From the NCBI GenBank assembly GCA_965220305.1, contig OZ244817.1, forward strand, positions 2,604,001 through 2,668,000: DNA of 64,000 nucleotides. Direction: 5' to 3'. The notes beneath the pieces were generated by a model, which had not been told where the DNA came from, ran no database searches, and was given only the letters and a program-made list of their open reading frames with translations. This document shows positions 1-8,837 of the stretch, one piece after another (within the stretch, counting starts at the first letter, position 1; every line of letters starts with the position of its first letter). Source of the stretch: G965220305 sp965220305 (GTDB lineage Bacteria; Chloroflexota; Dehalococcoidia; Lucifugimonadales; UBA3495). The translations under genes and the position numbers were made by a program.

Positions 1-65
1 TTGGTGATTTTGGTCAAGGGTGTTGAGAATTCTCTGCCTTGTACAGGCCAGCGCCCACCCAGCCC

Positions 66-250
66 GGGGCAATCGCATTTGGATTGCCAGGGACCCGTAA
101 TTCCCGGGAAAGCGGGGGTCCAGTTCCCCGATTCACCATTTCCATCAACTGATAGGCCGGTTCGCCAGGTATGGACACCGGCTACGTTGCAGCACTGGGC
201 CGGTCCTTCGCCGGAGTGACGGTAGGCTCGGGCCAAATGCGATTGCCCTG
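66..250. repeat. MITE-like dispersed repeat, full copy 1
   Basis: A unit of about 185 bp with inverted termini: GGGGCAATCGCATTTGG at the left and CCAAATGCGATTGCCC at the right. It aligns along its length with 46728..46911, sharing AGGGACCCGT, a GGGAAAGCGGG palindrome core, AACTGATAGGCC and GACGGTAGGCT. It has no credible coding content. Nothing else is visible in 1..351 except the ribosome-binding site just before 352. Confidence 0.75.
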
Positions 251-351
251 CTACCCAGCCGCTCCCGTTCCGGAAAATGCAGTCCCTACATCCATCCGCT
301 CTCAGGTTGCGTAAGCATGGTGAGTGAAGAATCCATTTACCAGGAGGAACC

Positions 352-1872
352 ATGCAGTTGGGCATTGCCCTCGCCGGAGCATGGCTGCTAACGCTGTTGG
401 CTCTGGGGTGCGCCTCGCCGGAGCCAACGGCCACGCCAGTACCGGCGCCAACGGCGACGCCCCTGGGGCCTGCCAGTGACGCACTCCCAGCATCCGATGC
501 GTCGCCCACCCCGCAGGTCTCGCCGGACCTGAGTAGCGTCATGGATACTGTCTTGCGCGCTCTCTCGGGCGATACTACCGGCGTCCGCGCCATGGGAGAG
601 AGCGGTGATACTGCCTATATTCCGGTGCTGGTGGAGCTTCTTCGGTTTCCCTGGTATTTCGATTCCCCCACGCTGGATGCCGTCCAAGCCTCTCTGGCGC
701 AGCTCATGGGACAGCCAAACGAGGTTCTTTCCGAGCAGCAGCAAGACTGGGAATGGTGGGCAGATTGGATCGGCAACCATCCCGAGGTGCGGCCTCCATC
801 CGGTTTCGCCGAGTGGAAGGGGCGGCTGTTCTCGGTCCTCGTCGATCCCGCAATGGGCGCTTTTCTTTACGACGGCGTGAAGGCCCGCATCCGGCTGGAG
901 GAGATAGTCTGGGGCGGAGTGAAGAAAGACGGTATCCCGGACCTTACCAGTCCACCAGTCGTCACAGCCGAGGAGGCAACCTACCTCGACCCTTCTGATC
1001 GAGTATTTGGCGTTTCATTCAACGGCCATCACCGGGCCTACCCCCACCGTATTCTCAATCCCCACGAGATGGCCAACGACGTGGTGGGCGGAGTGGCCTT
1101 CGCTCTGGCCTATTGAACCCTCTGCGGCGCTGGAATCGTGTATTCCACCGAAGTCAACGGCGAGACCCTGGAGTTCGGCACCTCCGGCATGTTGTACCGC
1201 AGCAACAAGCTGATGTACGACCGGGGAACCAACACTCTCTGGCGTCAGTTTCTCGGCGAACCCGTGGTGGGCCCCCTGGCCGACAGCGGCATCCGCCTGA
1301 AAATTCTGCCCGTGGTGACGACTACCTGGGCTGATTGGGTCACCGCCCATCCCGACACGACGGTGCTGGACGTCAACACCGGGCTCTACCCCGCCAGCTC
1401 CTACTCGTCGGAGGACAACCCCGGGTCCACCTACTTCCGTTACCGGAACGATCCTGAGACCATGTTCCCGGTGTGGCAAAGAAACGACCGGCTTACCACC
1501 AAGGCGGTGGTGCTGGGCGTAAATTTCAACGGGCGTGCCAAGGCCTACCCGCTGGAGACGCTGCGACAGGAGCCGGTGGTGAACGACTCCCTGGGAGGCC
1601 AATCCCTGGTGGTGATCACTGATTCGGAGTCGGGAGCGGCCCGCGCGTACCAGCGCGGCGACAAGACCTTCTCGACGGCCCAATCAGACCCGGTCGAGGG
1701 GCAAAGGCCGATCCTCCTGGACCAGAAAGGGGCGCAGTGGCGGCTGCAGGAGGAAGCCCTGGTACGTGTAGATGACTCCAGCCACCGCTTGGAGCGGCTA
1801 CCGGGTCACATGGCCTACTGGTTCGGCTGGTACGGCTTCTACCCGGCAACGGAGATTTACGGACAACCGTGA
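352..1872 (+). CDS. DUF3179 lipoprotein with in-frame UGA (candidate selenoprotein)
   Basis: Predicted exported lipoprotein of 506 residues if the UGA at 1114-1116 is read through. The start follows AGGAGG; residues 1-20 form a lipoprotein signal ending LALGC (Cys20), then a Pro/Thr/Ala-rich linker. DUF3179 homologues carry a YCPLCG-type motif; here the frame reads Y-UGA-TLCG, so the UGA (codon 255) sits on the first Cys of CxxC and Cys258 is the second. Downstream the same frame continues with typical family sequence (GETLEFGTSGMLYRSNKLMYDR, then LTTW-like TTTWADW). The core is duplicated: FGVSFNGHHRAYP..NDVVGG near 220-250 and LGVNFNGRAKAYP..NDSLGG near 390-420, the second copy lacking the UxxC. 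Family function is unknown; the motif suggests redox or metal chemistry outside the membrane. The alternative is a nonsense-mutated pseudogene. Convergent with the MFS gene. Confidence 0.7.
1131..1147 (+). promoter_or_regulatory. Bacterial SECIS-like hairpin after the UGA
   Basis: Perfect 6-bp stem TGGAAT/ATTCCA closing the loop CGTGT. The loop begins 20 nt after the UGA, and its second base is G followed by U, which fits the usual description of bacterial SECIS elements (short stem-loop about 16-37 nt after UGA with G in the first two loop positions). It lies inside the coding sequence, as bacterial SECIS elements do. Binding by SelB is inference. Confidence 0.55.
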
Positions 1873-1949
1873 CCCTCCGACCGCATGGGCCCAACAGTGG
1901 GCGGAAGATTGCTCCCCACTCTACCGGAGATGCCGGGGGATACGCCGGC

Positions 1950-3257
1950 CTACGCCGCAGCCTCGGCGGAGCGAAGCTCCGGTGGCCGACGCTCGCCCCG
2001 GAAGAACACCAGGGCCGTAGCGGTAAACAGCAGCGCCACGTTGGCCCAGATTGCCAAGTCATAGCTGCCTCTCAGGTCGAAAAACAACCCGCCAAGGAAC
2101 GAACCCAGGCCGCTGCCGATGGGCATGACCGCGAACATGGTCCCATAGATCATCCCCAGGTTTCTCACGCCAAACCGGTCCGAAGTATAGGCGCCGGTGA
2201 TGCCCACCACCGCGTTCCAGGAAACGCCCACCAGAAGCACCCCGGCCAGGAGCGCCCCAATGCCCAGGGGCGGTATGCCCAGGAAGGGGATTCCCATGGA
2301 CAGCAACACCACCACAAACCCCAGGCCCCGCAGGTGGTAGGAAGCCATCAACATCCAGCGGCGTCCGTGAACGTCGGAAAGGTGGCCCAAAACGAGACTT
2401 CCAACGACAGCGGCGGCTCCCACCAGGCTAAAAGCTCCGGCGGCGGCCAGGGGATGGTAACCGAGGTCTCGGGCGTAGGTGACGAAGTGAGCATTCACGA
2501 AGCTCATCGAGTACCCTCATACGAAGTACCCGAAGGTGAGCCGGTAGAACAGGTTGGACCCCAGCGCCTCCCGGAAGGTGGCGTCCCTACCGAAAATCGG
2601 TGTGGCGTCCTCGCCCCTGCTCCCCCCTCTCCTTCGCAGGTCGGTGGAGTCCCCCAGGGGTTCCAGCCCCATCTCCTGGGGCGAGTTTTTTATCAGCAAT
2701 ATTCCCACGGGAAGGACTACCCCCAAGGCCAGACCGCCGAGGAAGTAGTAGGCGTCTCTCCAGTCGAAAATAATCAACAGTATGGACGTAGCTGGGACCA
2801 GGATTAGCGCGCCAATGGAGCCCGAGCTGCTCAGCAGGCCCAGCGTAAGTCCCCGACGGGCGTAGAACCAGGCGCTGACCACCTTGGTCAGTATGGGCCC
2901 CACTCCCAGCGTCAACCCGATGCTCATCACGGCAAAGACCGCGTACAGTTGCGCCAGGTTTTGGACCGACGGTACGACCAGCAGCATCACCCCGAGTACG
3001 GTCACGCCGCTGAGGGAGGCCGCCTTTGGGCTGTAGCGGTCGGCCAGGTAACCGGCCAGGGGCCGCATCAGGCCGGAGAGCATGAAGGCAACGCCGAAAG
3101 CCAGGGAGAGAGTGGCCCGGCTCCAGCCAAACTCCTCCGTCATGGGTTGCAGGAAAACGCCGAAGGAAAATTGGGTGCCGGCTGTCCCCAGGGACAACAA
3201 CGAGCAACCCAACACCACGTACCAGCCATAGAAAACGCGACCAGAATTTCCCGCCAT
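1950..3257 (-). CDS. MFS transporter with in-frame UGA at codon 247
   Basis: Twelve-helix major facilitator, probably of the monocarboxylate/oxalate-like group, 435 codons including the UGA. The start ATG (MAGNSGRVFYGWYVV) follows AGGCGG; a longer upstream frame runs into an intergenic palindrome and is rejected. The N-terminal half has the MFS loop GYLADRYSPKAA and the second half GHLSDVHGRRW. A single TGA (2517-2519) separates the halves with no frame change: YFV-UGA-GYSMSFVNAHF. Related transporters usually have Cys-Gly at this start of helix 7. This is therefore either UGA recoding, like its convergent neighbour, or a recent Cys-to-stop mutation. A weak hairpin follows the UGA. Substrate unknown. 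Confidence 0.65.
2488..2506 (-). other. Weak hairpin following the MFS UGA
   Basis: On the minus strand TGAGCTT pairs with AATGCTCA through one bulged T, leaving loop CGTG, 17 nt after the UGA. The loop again has G second and U third, as in the DUF3179 hairpin. Without the two A-T pairs above the bulge the loop would be nine bases and would no longer fit a SECIS, so support is weak. Confidence 0.25.
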
Positions 3258-3429
3258 TTTCCGCCTCTTGTTGCGTCGTCTGCCCAGGCCAACCTGAACA
3301 TTTCCTAATGTACCATAAGAAAACGCCGAAAGGCTGGGATGGATAGGAAAAAGTTCTTGGCTCCCCCACCCATCTTTCCCTTGAAAATAGGGGCTTTTCA
3401 TCCTCTTACCTGGCCTTCGCAGGGCTACC

Positions 3430-3454
3430 GTCATTCCCGCGAAGGCGGGAATCC
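3430..3454. repeat. Palindromic ATTCCCGC repeat
   Basis: GTCATTCCCGCGAAGGCGGG followed by AATCC, a hairpin-forming repeat found at many intergenic sites here (8610, 15057, 20334, 20558, 22599, 25353, 41603, 46759). It lies between the divergent MFS and amidase genes; apart from it and the amidase promoter, 3258..3591 shows nothing. Confidence 0.75.
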
Positions 3455-3519
3455 GGGAGTGGGGGCTTGCGCTGTCCGGGGACTTTAGACCATTCGCTCC
3501 GCTAATAGGCCCCATCGGG

Positions 3520-3549
3520 TTGAATGACTGGCGCTCCTTTGGATATGAT
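3520..3549 (+). promoter_or_regulatory. Predicted sigma70-type promoter for the amidase
   Basis: TTGAAT at 3520-3525 and TATGAT at 3544-3549 separated by 18 bp, about 40 bases before the amidase start. Both boxes fit the housekeeping consensus with one or two changes. Confidence 0.5.
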
Positions 3550-3591
3550 GACCGGGATCCCAGCAACTAGGCCCACCTACGGAGGTAACGC

Positions 3592-4998
3592 ATGAGCGAA
3601 GAGGTATACTTCGCTCCCGCCACGGAGCTTGCAGCAAAAGTGCGGGATAAGAGCCTGTCCCCGGTGGAGGTCGTCCAAGCTCACTTGGACCGCATTGAAC
3701 AACTCAACCCCACCCTGAACGCCATCGTATTCTTCGCCGCCGACCCCTTGGCCCAGGCCCGGGAAGCTGAAGCGGCGGTCATGCGGGGGGACCCGCTAGG
3801 CCCGCTCCACGGTGTGCCCTACACACTGAAGGACTGCATCGAAACCGCGGGGCTGCCCATGTCCCTAGGCTCCAGGATATACGATGGTTACGTGTCCCAA
3901 CAGGACGCCGAAGTCTATACCCGGCTGAAGGCGGCGGGCGGCATTCTCTTGGGCAAAACCAACATGCCCGAGTTTGCCCTGTGGTGGGAGACGGACAACG
4001 AGGTGTTCGGGCGGACGCGCAACCCCTGGAACCTGGACCGGACCGCCGGCGGTTCCAGCGGCGGCGAGGTGTCGGCCATTGCCGCCGGGCTTTCACCCCT
4101 TGGACTGGGGACCGACCTGGGCGGGTCGATACGGGCCCCCGCCAGCCTCTGCGGCGTGGTGGGTATCAAGCCCACCCTGGGGCGTATTCCCTACACCGGA
4201 ATCCAACCCCAGGTGCTCCACCGCGCCATTCACGTGGGCCCCATCGCCAGGACGGTTGGCGACGTTGCCCTGGGCATGTCCATACTGGCGGGGGCGGATG
4301 ACGTGGACCTGTACGCTCCGCCGGTGCCCGTGCCCGACTACGCGCCCCTGGACGCGGACTTCAGCCAGCTAAAGGTGGGATGGAGCCCCACCACCGGCGT
4401 CCCGGTGGAGCCGGAGGTACAGCAATCGGTGGCCGAGGCTGCGGCGGCAATGGCTGAACTGGGAATGAACGTTGAGCCGGTGGAGATTCCGGCCCTGGCG
4501 GAGAAGAACGCCTCGGCCATCTCCACCATCATCTATACCATGGAGGCGCGGCGCTACATGGCGCCCACCGTAGCTGGCCGGGAGTCCGAGTTAACGCCCA
4601 TGATCCGGGCCCGCTTCGTCGACGGCAACACCTTCACTATCGAAGAATATCTGAACGCCGCTCAGGAGTGGGAGGAGTTGCGTCAAGCCGTCAAAGACTA
4701 CTTCACCCGTTACGACGTGTTTCTCTGCCCAACGGTGCCGATGCCGGCGTTCCCCCACGGGCAGAACGAGTTCCAGATAGAGGGCCGGACTCTGGCTGGC
4801 AGACACACCCTTCGCATCACCCTGCCCTGGGACTTGACCGGCTCCCCGGCAATCTCGGTGCCCTTCGGCTGGAGCTCCGACGGGCTTCCCATAGGCGTCC
4901 AGTTGGTGGGGCGGCACTTCGACGAGTTGACGCTGCTGCAAGCGGCCCGAGGCTTGGAAGCCAGCAGGCCCCAAACCAGGAGGCCGACGCTGGCCTGA
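3592..4998 (+). CDS. Amidase signature family amidohydrolase
   Basis: Cytoplasmic enzyme of 468 aa that should hydrolyse a carboxamide (or amide bond) to acid and ammonia or amine. The amidase-signature triad is complete: Lys80 in GVPYTLKDC, cis-Ser155 in GGSSGG and nucleophile Ser179 in GTDLGGSIR, with the expected spacings of 75 and 24 residues. The start ATG follows GGAGG at good spacing. Length is normal for AtzF/GatA-like stand-alone amidases. No GatB or GatC lies nearby, so a catabolic amidase is more likely than the tRNA amidotransferase subunit. Convergent with a GMC oxidoreductase gene, separated by a long hairpin. Confidence 0.9.
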   Translation: MSEEVYFAPATELAAKVRDKSLSPVEVVQAHLDRIEQLNPTLNAIVFFAADPLAQAREAEAAVMRGDPLGPLHGVPYTLKDCIETAGLPMSLGSRIYDGYVSQQDAEVYTRLKAAGGILLGKTNMPEFALWWETDNEVFGRTRNPWNLDRTAGGSSGGEVSAIAAGLSPLGLGTDLGGSIRAPASLCGVVGIKPTLGRIPYTGIQPQVLHRAIHVGPIARTVGDVALGMSILAGADDVDLYAPPVPVPDYAPLDADFSQLKVGWSPTTGVPVEPEVQQSVAEAAAAMAELGMNVEPVEIPALAEKNASAISTIIYTMEARRYMAPTVAGRESELTPMIRARFVDGNTFTIEEYLNAAQEWEELRQAVKDYFTRYDVFLCPTVPMPAFPHGQNEFQIEGRTLAGRHTLRITLPWDLTGSPAISVPFGWSSDGLPIGVQLVGRHFDELTLLQAARGLEASRPQTRRPTLA

Positions 4999-5021
4999 AG
5001 CTTGGGATATGGTCCGACAGG

Positions 5022-5058
5022 CTCACCATGAGCGAAGTTACTAACCGCTCATGGTGAG
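5022..5058. terminator. Bidirectional hairpin between convergent genes
   Basis: CTCACCATGAGCG pairs perfectly with CGCTCATGGTGAG, a 13-bp stem with an 11-base loop, in the 88-base gap between the amidase and GMC stops. No T-run follows, so it may be a repeat of the 'GCTCATGGTGAGC' family (also near 50430) serving as transcript end. Confidence 0.5.
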
Positions 5059-5086
5059 CTTGGCGAAAGGCATGACCGGGCCCGGC

Positions 5087-6631
5087 CTACGCTTCTATGT
5101 CCGCCGCCACCCACTCGGCGACCCGCTCTCCGATCATAATGGCCGAGGCGTTAGTGTTGGAACGGGGGACCTGGGGCATCACCGATGAGTCGGCGATCCA
5201 TACCCCCTCGATTCCCTTGACTTTGCAATGCTGGTCCACCACGGCTATGGGGTCGGAGTCGGGGCCCATCCGGCAGGTGCCGGAGACGTGACGGGCGGTG
5301 CCGGCGACCTGCCTTATCCACAGGTCCAGGCTGTCGTCATTGCTCAACACCTCATCGGTGGGAGCCAGCCGCGCCTCGCAGATGTCCCTGTAGGCATCGG
5401 ACTCCAGCAGCTTGACCCCTAGCCGTATGCCTTCTCGCATCCGCCGCATATCCTCGGGATGCTTGAAGTATTGGTAGTTGAACGCCGGCTGCACCGTGGG
5501 ATCGGCGGAAGCCAATCTCAGGTAGCCCGAGCCGTGGGGCAACTCCAGGGCGCAGGACAATCTCGCCTCCCGGTTGGCCAGCACCTCACCGGTCAGCGAG
5601 TTGAAGACCGAGTTGCTCATCATCAACATGTCGCCGGGATCGTTGGACCCTTCCGCGGTGTACCGGAGGGCAACGCGTACTGCCGAGGAGTCGGTCACCA
5701 ACTCCGCGTCATCCTTGACCAGGAAGGATACCGGGGCAATGGCGTGGTTCCACAGGTTCGCGCCAACGCCCTGGGCCTCATGGACTACCGGAATCCCGAA
5801 GGACTCCAACTGGTCCCTGGGGCCCACGCCCGACAGCATCAAAATGTGGGGCGACTTGAGGGCCCCGGCGGACAGTACCAGGCGGTCGGCTTCCATCTTG
5901 AAGACTTCGCCGCCGCTCTCGGCCTCAACTCCCACGGCCCGTTGGCCCTCAAACAGCACCCGGCGGACAAAGACGTTGCCCCGGATGGTCAGGTTCAGCC
6001 GGTGGCGCATGGGGCTGAGATGGGTGAGGGCGGTACTCATACGAACACCGTTCAGGTTGTTCATGGGCACCGGCGCCACGCCGTCCGGCTGGGGGCCGTT
6101 CATATCCTCGGAAACCGGGAAGCCGGCCTCGACGCAGGCGGCATGAAAGGCTTGCTGAATGGCGGGCCACTGGCCCTCGTGGCGGCGGCTGATCGGAATT
6201 GGCCCGTCGCTGCCGTGAAAGTCGTCCTGTATATCCCGGTCCGACTCGGACTTCCGGTAGTAGGGCAAAACGTTCAAGTAGCTCCACTCGTCGTTGCCCA
6301 TGTTGGCCCAGTTTTCAAAGTCCTCGGGTACGCCCCGCAGGAAGACCTGCCCATTGATGGACCCACCGCCGCCGATAACTTTGCCCTGGGCCACGTGAAT
6401 CTCCCCCTGCTCCTCGGTGATGGTGCCGCGCAGGGCCCAGTTGTGGGGAGAGTCCTCGGCCTCGGCGGCCCTGGTATGCCCCAGGAGCACCGGCTCGGGA
6501 AGCCGCTCCGGGTCCGGGTAGTCGGTGCCCGCTTCCAGCAGCAACACCGAGGTGTTGGGGTCTTCCGCCAACCGGGCTGCCACCACCGAGCCGGCGGAGC
6601 CGCCGCCGATAACGATTACGTCGTACTTCAT
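5087..6631 (-). CDS. GMC family FAD-dependent oxidoreductase (paralogue 1)
   Basis: Flavoenzyme of 514 aa oxidising an alcohol group (choline dehydrogenase/alcohol oxidase superfamily). N-terminal Rossmann ADP-binding motif VIVIGGGSAGSVVAARLAE (res 5-23); GMC signature region around GGGGSINGQVFLRG (res ~87-100); C-terminal catalytic region with ARHVSGTCRMGPDSDP, where the usual HPxGTC is HVSGTC, and the closing FAD motif NTNASAIMIGERVA. No signal peptide, so cytoplasmic. Start ATG follows AAGGAGG. The next gene upstream on the same strand is a paralogue, 347 bases away, so the two may be separately transcribed. Substrate not deducible. Confidence 0.9.
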   Translation of the reverse strand: MKYDVIVIGGGSAGSVVAARLAEDPNTSVLLLEAGTDYPDPERLPEPVLLGHTRAAEAEDSPHNWALRGTITEEQGEIHVAQGKVIGGGGSINGQVFLRGVPEDFENWANMGNDEWSYLNVLPYYRKSESDRDIQDDFHGSDGPIPISRRHEGQWPAIQQAFHAACVEAGFPVSEDMNGPQPDGVAPVPMNNLNGVRMSTALTHLSPMRHRLNLTIRGNVFVRRVLFEGQRAVGVEAESGGEVFKMEADRLVLSAGALKSPHILMLSGVGPRDQLESFGIPVVHEAQGVGANLWNHAIAPVSFLVKDDAELVTDSSAVRVALRYTAEGSNDPGDMLMMSNSVFNSLTGEVLANREARLSCALELPHGSGYLRLASADPTVQPAFNYQYFKHPEDMRRMREGIRLGVKLLESDAYRDICEARLAPTDEVLSNDDSLDLWIRQVAGTARHVSGTCRMGPDSDPIAVVDQHCKVKGIEGVWIADSSVMPQVPRSNTNASAIMIGERVAEWVAADIEA

Positions 6632-6689
6632 AGCCCCTCCTTATTCCAGGGTGTTTCAATTCCTCTTATAAATCCGCTCCTGGTGAGCC

Positions 6690-6873
6690 CACCATTCGAC
6701 AAGCTCAGGGTGAGCGGGGATACCCCACGAATAGATACTCTCAAAGACCTTGTCCCCCAGGGTCCTTAAATTGTCACCCTGAGCGGAGCGAAGGGTCTAA
6801 AATGGCGGGTGTCCCAACCCTTTTGCAATCCCAACATTTTGGATTCTTCGTCGCAAGCTCCTCAGAATGACAG
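6690..6873. repeat. Intergenic palindromic repeats between GMC genes
   Basis: The gene-free stretch 6632..6978 holds a TTCGACAAGCTCAGGGTGAG repeat (6696 on) and a composite palindrome from 6772 to 6873: TGTCACCCTGAGCGGAGCG at the left and TCGCAAGCTCCTCAGAATGACA at the right. The same composite occurs at 23622, 26790, 47479 and 63814. Confidence 0.7.
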
Positions 6874-6978
6874 TGATAGCAATCCGCTTGAGCAGTGAAC
6901 CCAGCCCCACTTCGAGATGTAAAGACCCTTCCTCGTGACCATTCCCGCCTTGGACTGCTGACGGAATGACATCTTCGG

Positions 6979-8517
6979 TTAGGACGACGCCATCCAGTCG
7001 GCGATACGCTCGCCAATCATTATGGTGGTCAGGTTGGTGTTGGCTCGGATGCAGTCGGGCATGATTGAGGCGTCGGCCACCCTCAAATTTCCCACGCCCC
7101 GCACCCGCCCGTACTGGTCCACCACCGCCATCGGGTCCGAGTCCGGGCCCATCTTGCAGGTGGCCGACAGGTGCTGCCCAATCCAAACATTCTGGTACAT
7201 CCACTGGTCCAGAGCGTCGTCGGACACCAGGTCCTCGTCCGTAGGAGTAATCATATCCTCCAGGATGTCGTCGAAAGCCTCGTGCTCCATTATCTTGAGG
7301 CAGATACGCACCCCCTCCCTGAGCCTGGCCCGGTCCAATGGGTGCTCCAGGTGACGACACTCAATGTTGGGCTGGATTTTGGGGTCGGTGGAAGCCAATG
7401 TCACCTGACCCGACCCCTCGGCCAACTCCAGCATCACCGTCAGCCGTATACCCTCCGTATCGAAGGGGTCGCCCCCCAGCGGGGTCGAGAACGACGACGG
7501 GAAAATCTGAATGTCGTTACGGTACTCCGACCCCGAGGCGGTATAACGCAAGAGGGTTTGCATCCGGGGCCCCGTGGGGTCCAGCGGGAATTCATCCTTG
7601 ACCCTGGCCCTGATGGGCACCAATGGATGGTCGCGCAAGTTCTGGCCCACGCCGGGAAGGTCTCTTACCACGGGGATGCCAAAGCTCCGCAGGTGCTCGG
7701 CAGGGCCGACGCCGGAGAGCATCAGCAGGTGCGGCGAGGCCACGGCGCCGGCGCAGAGGACTATCTGCTCTCCCTCCACCGTGAAAACCTCGCCGCCGCT
7801 CTCCACCTCCACCCCAACGGCCTTGGCGCCCTCGAACAGGATACGGCGCGCCAGAACGTTGCCCCGGATGGTCAGATTCAAACGGTGGCGGTTGGGATTG
7901 ACGTAGGTTAGGGCGGTGCTCATTCGGACTCCGTTGGGGTTATTCATGGGGAAGGGCCCAACCCCCCAGGAGTCCGGGTTGTTGTGGTCGTCAGTTTCCG
8001 GGTATCCGGCGTCGGTGCAGGCTTGTTGAAAGGCGTTTTGCAGCGGCGTCCAAGTCTCCCGTTGGTGCCGGCGCACCGGGATAGGTCCCTCGTTTCCGTG
8101 GAAGTCGTCCTGGATGTCCATGTCCGTTTCCAGCTTACGGAAAAAGGGCAGGACATTGATGTAGCTCCATTCGTCGTTGCCCCAAGAGGCCCAATTGTCG
8201 TAGTCCTCGGGCACGCCCCGCAGGAACACCTGGCCGTTAATCGCGCTGGTGCCGCCGACCACCTTGCCCCGGGGCACGACAATTGGTTCCGGCTGATGGG
8301 AGCTTACGCTGCCGGTGAAGGACCAGTTGTGGGGCGCGCCCATTTCCGACGCGGTGGGCGCGTAGCCGAATTTCAGGTCGTCGGGGTACTGCTCAAACTC
8401 GGCGTAGTCCGGTCCGGCTTCCAGCACCAGCACCGAGCGGTTGGGGTCCTCAGACAAGCGGGTCGCCAGGGTCCCGCCGCCGGAGCCGGCCCCTATCACG
8501 ATGACATCGTACCTCAT
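6979..8517 (-). CDS. GMC family FAD-dependent oxidoreductase (paralogue 2)
   Basis: Second GMC enzyme, 512 aa, clearly paralogous to the downstream gene (shared NGQVFLRGVPEDxxNWA, NPNGVRMSTALT, LNLTIRGNV). FAD-binding VIVIGAGSGGGTLATRLSE at res 5-23. The C-terminal catalytic block reads GQHLSATCKMGPDSDP, and the final FAD-binding strand NTNLTTIMIGERIADWM. Compared with paralogue 1 the residue after the catalytic His differs (HLSATC against HVSGTC), suggesting a different substrate. Start ATG follows GGAGGGTCT. Probably oxidises a hydroxylated intermediate in the same catabolic repertoire. Confidence 0.9.
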   Translation of the reverse strand: MRYDVIVIGAGSGGGTLATRLSEDPNRSVLVLEAGPDYAEFEQYPDDLKFGYAPTASEMGAPHNWSFTGSVSSHQPEPIVVPRGKVVGGTSAINGQVFLRGVPEDYDNWASWGNDEWSYINVLPFFRKLETDMDIQDDFHGNEGPIPVRRHQRETWTPLQNAFQQACTDAGYPETDDHNNPDSWGVGPFPMNNPNGVRMSTALTYVNPNRHRLNLTIRGNVLARRILFEGAKAVGVEVESGGEVFTVEGEQIVLCAGAVASPHLLMLSGVGPAEHLRSFGIPVVRDLPGVGQNLRDHPLVPIRARVKDEFPLDPTGPRMQTLLRYTASGSEYRNDIQIFPSSFSTPLGGDPFDTEGIRLTVMLELAEGSGQVTLASTDPKIQPNIECRHLEHPLDRARLREGVRICLKIMEHEAFDDILEDMITPTDEDLVSDDALDQWMYQNVWIGQHLSATCKMGPDSDPMAVVDQYGRVRGVGNLRVADASIMPDCIRANTNLTTIMIGERIADWMASS

Positions 8518-8609
8518 AGACCCTCCGCTGCATCGATTTGGCGCGTCATAGGTGAAAATTATACCCTCTGCGCCGCAAGGTGGACAAACGGAGGCGCGAC
8601 TCCCCCACC

Positions 8610-8640
8610 GTCATTCCGGCGGAGGCCGGAATCCAGGGGG
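8610..8640. repeat. Palindromic ATTCC repeat, divergent copy
   Basis: GTCATTCCGGCGGAGGCCGG followed by AATCCAGGGGG, a variant of the ATTCCCGC family. Nothing else recognisable in the gap 8518..8837. Confidence 0.65.
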
Positions 8641-8837
8641 TGGGGGCTTATGTTTGAGAAATCCCCTCGGCTACTCATCAAACTACGTAGATTCAGGTAG
8701 CCCATGTTGAGGCTGCCTTTGACGCCATAGGCTTACGGAGTTAAGAGACTCCCCCAGAAAATGGGAGATGGTACCTTGGACAGGGCCGAGTTGTTGCTCC
8801 CTGTCTTTGCCGAGATTGTCGATACCGTGGAAGTTTA

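Noticed and set aside
1..219. 72-codon open frame at the left edge
   Set aside because: It lies within the dispersed repeat and changes frame between copies.
1869..2807. Long plus-strand open frame opposite the MFS gene
   Set aside because: It mirrors the transporter in antisense, has a low-complexity His/Gln/Gly-rich translation and no family resemblance. The same applies to 5459-6769, 7171-7911, 10364-11323 and 55303-56337.
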